From assembly GCA_902516395.1 (NCBI GenBank), contig CABXYN010000002.1, positions 1 to 64,000 of the forward strand: a stretch of 64,000 nt of DNA, read 5' to 3'. Shown one piece after another: positions 60,147 to 64,000 of this stretch. The notes beneath the pieces were generated by a model. It saw only the letters and a program-made list of their open reading frames with translations, did not search any database and was not told the origin of the DNA. Positions within the stretch are counted from its first letter, which is position 1. Each line of letters starts with the position of its first letter. A program made the translations under genes and the position numbers. This DNA comes from an uncultured Pelagibacteraceae bacterium (GTDB lineage: Bacteria > Pseudomonadota > Alphaproteobacteria > Pelagibacterales > Pelagibacteraceae).

Positions 60147-61214
60147 ATGTCCGATTTAAAAAAAATTAAAGACGAGTATTTGAATAAACTAGACAGTGAT
60201 TTACATATTGAAAGTGTAAATCAAATAAAAACAGAATTATTTGGTAAAAATGGAAAGATTTCTAATTCTTTTAAAACATTAGGGTCTTTGCCAAACGATG
60301 AAAGAAAAAAGTTTGCATCAGACTTAAATTCAATAAAAGACGAACTACAAGATAAAATAAATTCTAAACTTAAAGAAATTGAAACAAAAGAGATTAACTC
60401 TAAACTTGAAAATGAAAAAGTAGATGTAACATTACCCGAGAGAGAATTTAGTCGAGGAAAAATCCATCCTGTTTCACAAGTAATTGATGAGATATCATCA
60501 ATATTTTCAGAAATTGGATTTAGCGTTGAAGAAGGACCAGATATAGAGAATGAGCATTACAATTTTACTGCATTAAATACTCCTGACAATCATCCAGCTA
60601 GAGATATGCATGACACTTTTTATTTAGATAACAATAAAGAATTATTATTAAGAACGCACACTTCTCCAGTACAGGTTAGAACAATGTTAAATGGAAAGCC
60701 TCCATTCAAGATTATAGCACCAGGCAGAACATATAGATCTGATAGTGATCAAACTCATTCTCCTATGTTTCATCAAGTCGAAGGCCTTCATATTGATAAA
60801 GATATAAATATGGGCCATCTAAAAGGATGTTTAAACTATTTTATAAAATCATTTTTTGAAGTGGACAAAATCAAAATGAGATTTAGACCAAGCCACTTTC
60901 CTTTTACTGAGCCATCTGCAGAAGTGGATATTGGTTATGAAATAAAGAATGGAAAAATAGTTATTGGCGAGGGAGATAAGTGGTTAGAAATTCTAGGTTG
61001 TGGCATGGTACATCCAAATGTGCTTAAAAATGTAAAAGTAAATCCAGATAAATACCAAGGTTATGCTTTTGGTATTGGAATAGATAGACTTGGAATGCTT
61101 AAGTATGGAATCAATGATTTAAGAGCTTTTTTTGAGACTGACTATAGGTGGCTTAACCATTTTGGCTTTGATCCATTAGATGTTCCATCAAATTATAGAG
61201 GTCTTAGCAGATGA
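60147..61214 (+). CDS. pheS: Phenylalanyl-tRNA synthetase alpha
   Basis: [34 protein letters not shown]. Confidence 0.97.
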   Translation: MSDLKKIKDEYLNKLDSDLHIESVNQIKTELFGKNGKISNSFKTLGSLPNDERKKFASDLNSIKDELQDKINSKLKEIETKEINSKLENEKVDVTLPEREFSRGKIHPVSQVIDEISSIFSEIGFSVEEGPDIENEHYNFTALNTPDNHPARDMHDTFYLDNNKELLLRTHTSPVQVRTMLNGKPPFKIIAPGRTYRSDSDQTHSPMFHQVEGLHIDKDINMGHLKGCLNYFIKSFFEVDKIKMRFRPSHFPFTEPSAEVDIGYEIKNGKIVIGEGDKWLEILGCGMVHPNVLKNVKVNPDKYQGYAFGIGIDRLGMLKYGINDLRAFFETDYRWLNHFGFDPLDVPSNYRGLSR

Positions 61215-63619
61215 AATTTACTATAGGTTGGTTAAAGGAGCACCTCGACACCCAAAAAAAAGATAATGAGTTAATTGAAAAACTAACAAATATTGGTCTG
61301 GAAGTTGAGAGTTTTGAAAATCTAAGTTCTAGTTTAGACAGTTTTAAAGTAGCAAAAATTATTAATGCTGAACAGCATCCGAATGCAGATAGACTTAGAA
61401 TATGTGATGTTGATATTGGGTTGGATAATACTGTTAAGGTAGTATGTGGAGCACCAAATGCAAAAAAAGATCTTTTAACTATTTATGCAGGTCCTGGATC
61501 AATAATTCCAAAAAATAACATGAAGCTTTCAGTTAGCAAGATTAGAGGGGTTACTTCTTATGGAATGCTGTGTTCAGAATCTGAACTAAATTTATCAAAT
61601 GAAAGCGAAGGAATAACAGAACTATCAACTAGTAAATACTCTGATAAAATTGGTAAAAACTTTTTTAATAGTAATACTGAAAAAGTTGTAGATTTATCAA
61701 TTACACCTAATCGTCCTGATTGCTTGGGGGTAAGAGGTATAGCTAGAGATCTTGCTGCTGCTGGAGTTGGTAAATTAAAAAAAATTTCACTTAAAAATAT
61801 TAAAAATAATGGGTCACAAAAAATTAAAGTTTCAATCACAAAAGATAAAAATCAAGGTTGTACGGTATTTGGTAGTTGTTTAATTGAGGGTGTTACTAAT
61901 GAAGAAAGTCCTAAATGGCTTAAAGAAAAAATTATTTCACTTGGTCAAAAACCAATTTCAGCAATTGTTGATATTACAAATTATGTAATGTTAGACTTAA
62001 ATAGACCACTTCATGCATATGATGCAGATAAAATTGACAAAGAAATTATAGTAAGAAATTCAAAAAAGGGTGAAACTTTCGAAGCTCTTGATAACAAAGA
62101 GTATAAATTAGGTGATGATATGTGTGTTATTTCTGATAAATCGGGAGTTTTAGGCTTGGGAGGAATCATTGGAGGAACACGTTCTGGAACCGAAATTAAT
62201 ACTAAAAATATTTTATTAGAATCTGCTTATTTTATTCCTAGATCAATTAGAAAAACTTCAAAATTATTAAATATTGATACTGATGCAAAATTCAGATTTG
62301 AAAGAGGAATTGATACTCAATCAATCGAATTAGGTTTGTCAAAAGCTGCTCAATTGATATCTGAGATTTGTGGTGGTAAAATTAGTAATTTTGATATTCA
62401 AAAAACAGATAAGCATGAAAAGAATAAAATTAAATTTAACGTCTTCTTATTTGAAAAAATAACTGGTTTTAAAGTAAATGATAATGAAATAATTAAAATT
62501 TTAACTGATCTAGGATTTGAAGTTACTAAGGAAAAATTTGAATTAGAATTAAAAATACCCACTTGGAGACCTGATATAACTCAATCAATTGATATAGTCG
62601 AAGAAATAGTAAGAATTATAGGGTATGAGAACATTGAAACCTTACAACCTGAAAAAACTAAAATAAAAGATACTTTAAACGTACAACAAAAACTCTTTCA
62701 CTTTCTTCAACGTTCTGTGGCATCTAAAGGTTATTTTGAGACTGTAACATGGTCATTCACAGATTCAAAAATAAACAAACTTTTTAAAGAAAATTTAAAA
62801 GAAATAAAAATAGTAAATCCAATAAGTTCAGACTTAGATGTTTTGCGAAATTCGATATTCACAAATTTGACTTTTTATTTAAAGAAAAATTTAGATAGAG
62901 GATTTAAAGATATTTCGCTGTTTGAAATTGGACCAATTTTTAAGGACAATAAGCCTGGTGAACAATTGACAGTAATTGGTGCAATTAAATCAGGAAAAAT
63001 ATCAAGATTAAACTGGAACGAAAAAGACAGGGTAGTTGATGTTTTTGACGTGAAGAGAGATGTAATTCAGACACTAGTCGAGGCTGGATACGACAGACAA
63101 AGTTTTTTTGTAAAAGATGAATCCCCTTCATATTATCATCCAGGTAAATCTGGTTCTATTTATCTTGATAAGGATGAAATAGAGCCTGTTGCTTTTTTTG
63201 GTGAAATCCATCCAAATATTTTAAAAAAACTTGATATTAAAACTGAAGGTCTAGTTGGTTTTGAAATTTATATGGATTATCTAAAGGAGAATAAAATTAA
63301 GCTTAAAGATCTAAAAACAAATTTTGAATACTCAGATTATCAAAAATCGGAAAGAGACTTTGCATTTGTTGTAGATAAAAATTTTAAGGCACAGGATTTG
63401 ATTGAAATTATATCATCAATTGATAAAAATTTAATACGATCTATTAAAATTTTTGATATTTATGAGGGTGAAAATATTCCTCAAGACAAAAAGTCGATAG
63501 CTCTAAATGTAACAATTCAATCATCTGAAAAGACTTTAGAAGAGAGTGATCTTGAAAAAATTAATAAATTAATTATTTCGACTGTAGAGACTAAGTCCGG
63601 CGCAAAAATTAGGTCCTAA
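61211..63619 (+). CDS. pheT: Phenylalanyl-tRNA synthetase beta
   Basis: tRNA-binding domain, [49 protein letters not shown]. Confidence 0.97.
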   Translation: MKFTIGWLKEHLDTQKKDNELIEKLTNIGLEVESFENLSSSLDSFKVAKIINAEQHPNADRLRICDVDIGLDNTVKVVCGAPNAKKDLLTIYAGPGSIIPKNNMKLSVSKIRGVTSYGMLCSESELNLSNESEGITELSTSKYSDKIGKNFFNSNTEKVVDLSITPNRPDCLGVRGIARDLAAAGVGKLKKISLKNIKNNGSQKIKVSITKDKNQGCTVFGSCLIEGVTNEESPKWLKEKIISLGQKPISAIVDITNYVMLDLNRPLHAYDADKIDKEIIVRNSKKGETFEALDNKEYKLGDDMCVISDKSGVLGLGGIIGGTRSGTEINTKNILLESAYFIPRSIRKTSKLLNIDTDAKFRFERGIDTQSIELGLSKAAQLISEICGGKISNFDIQKTDKHEKNKIKFNVFLFEKITGFKVNDNEIIKILTDLGFEVTKEKFELELKIPTWRPDITQSIDIVEEIVRIIGYENIETLQPEKTKIKDTLNVQQKLFHFLQRSVASKGYFETVTWSFTDSKINKLFKENLKEIKIVNPISSDLDVLRNSIFTNLTFYLKKNLDRGFKDISLFEIGPIFKDNKPGEQLTVIGAIKSGKISRLNWNEKDRVVDVFDVKRDVIQTLVEAGYDRQSFFVKDESPSYYHPGKSGSIYLDKDEIEPVAFFGEIHPNILKKLDIKTEGLVGFEIYMDYLKENKIKLKDLKTNFEYSDYQKSERDFAFVVDKNFKAQDLIEIISSIDKNLIRSIKIFDIYEGENIPQDKKSIALNVTIQSSEKTLEESDLEKINKLIISTVETKSGAKIRS

Positions 63620-64000
63620 ATGTCCACTGAAATTGATAATATTAGAAATTTTGCAATCATTGCCCATATAGACCATGGCAAATCAACTATAGCAGATAGA
63701 ATTATACATAAATGTGGTGGTTTAACAGATAGAGAAATGAAAGCTCAAGTACTTGACTCAATGGATATTGAAAGAGAGAGAGGTATAACTATTAAAGCTC
63801 AAACGGTAAAATTAAATTATAAATCTAAAGATGGCAAAATTTATATTCTAAATATCATAGATACCCCAGGTCATGTTGATTTTAGCTATGAAGTAAGTAG
63901 ATCTTTGTATGCTTGCGAAGGTTCGATATTAATTGTGGACAGTACTCAAGGGGTTGAAGCTCAAACATTAGCAAACGTTTATCAAGCTCTTGATATAAAC
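63620..64000 (+). CDS. lepA: Elongation factor 4 LepA, 3'-truncated by window edge
   Basis: Translated from ATG 63620: [65 protein letters not shown]...[16 protein letters not shown]. Confidence 0.96.
   Translation, partial: MSTEIDNIRNFAIIAHIDHGKSTIADRIIHKCGGLTDREMKAQVLDSMDIERERGITIKAQTVKLNYKSKDGKIYILNIIDTPGHVDFSYEVSRSLYACEGSILIVDSTQGVEAQTLANVYQALDIN

Noticed and set aside
1-64000. CRISPR arrays, transposons, prophage or defence islands
   Set aside because: No regularly spaced repeats, transposases, integrases, phage structural genes or defence-type genes seen; the lone HNH protein (27859-28443) looks like a common stand-alone alphaproteobacterial gene.

Overview
Low-GC, densely packed alphaproteobacterial core-genome window. 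Gene content and order suggest SAR11/Pelagibacterales; this is inferred from recalled synteny, with no database search. It reads from a partial metK at the left edge through nusA-infB-rbfA-rpsO-pnp, a fabA-fabB-fabI/irr locus, a rubrerythrin/Fe-S oxidoreductase/DUF3501 cluster, and a dnaA-proximal block (dut-coaBC-ubiB-ubiE / mutM-rpsT-dnaA-dnaN). It continues through lysA-argH, a Suv3-like helicase/TerB/fdxA/carD block, a TAXI-TRAP transporter, aceE-aceF, gltD-gltB and thrS-infC-rpmI-rplT-pheS-pheT, to a partial lepA at the right edge. There are two tRNAs (Leu-CAA, Arg-ACG). I saw no rRNA, CRISPR array, prophage or transposon. The strongest observations are: (1) the lipoyl domain of pyruvate dehydrogenase sits on the N-terminus of E1 (AceE) and is missing from the adjacent E2 (AceF); (2) an irr gene plus a rubrerythrin/CCG-type Fe-S protein/DUF3501 cluster with Irr-box-like palindromes at both promoters; (3) a complete mini-transcription unit encoding a 27-aa peptide made only of Met, Ala, Lys, Arg and Thr; (4) two small ORFs absent from the ORF track (an LptM-like lipoprotein between argH and lysA, and a small membrane peptide after fabI); (5) several compact RNA hairpins, including a perfect palindrome terminator abutting nusA, an intergenic hairpin in the TRAP operon and overlapping hairpins upstream of gltD.
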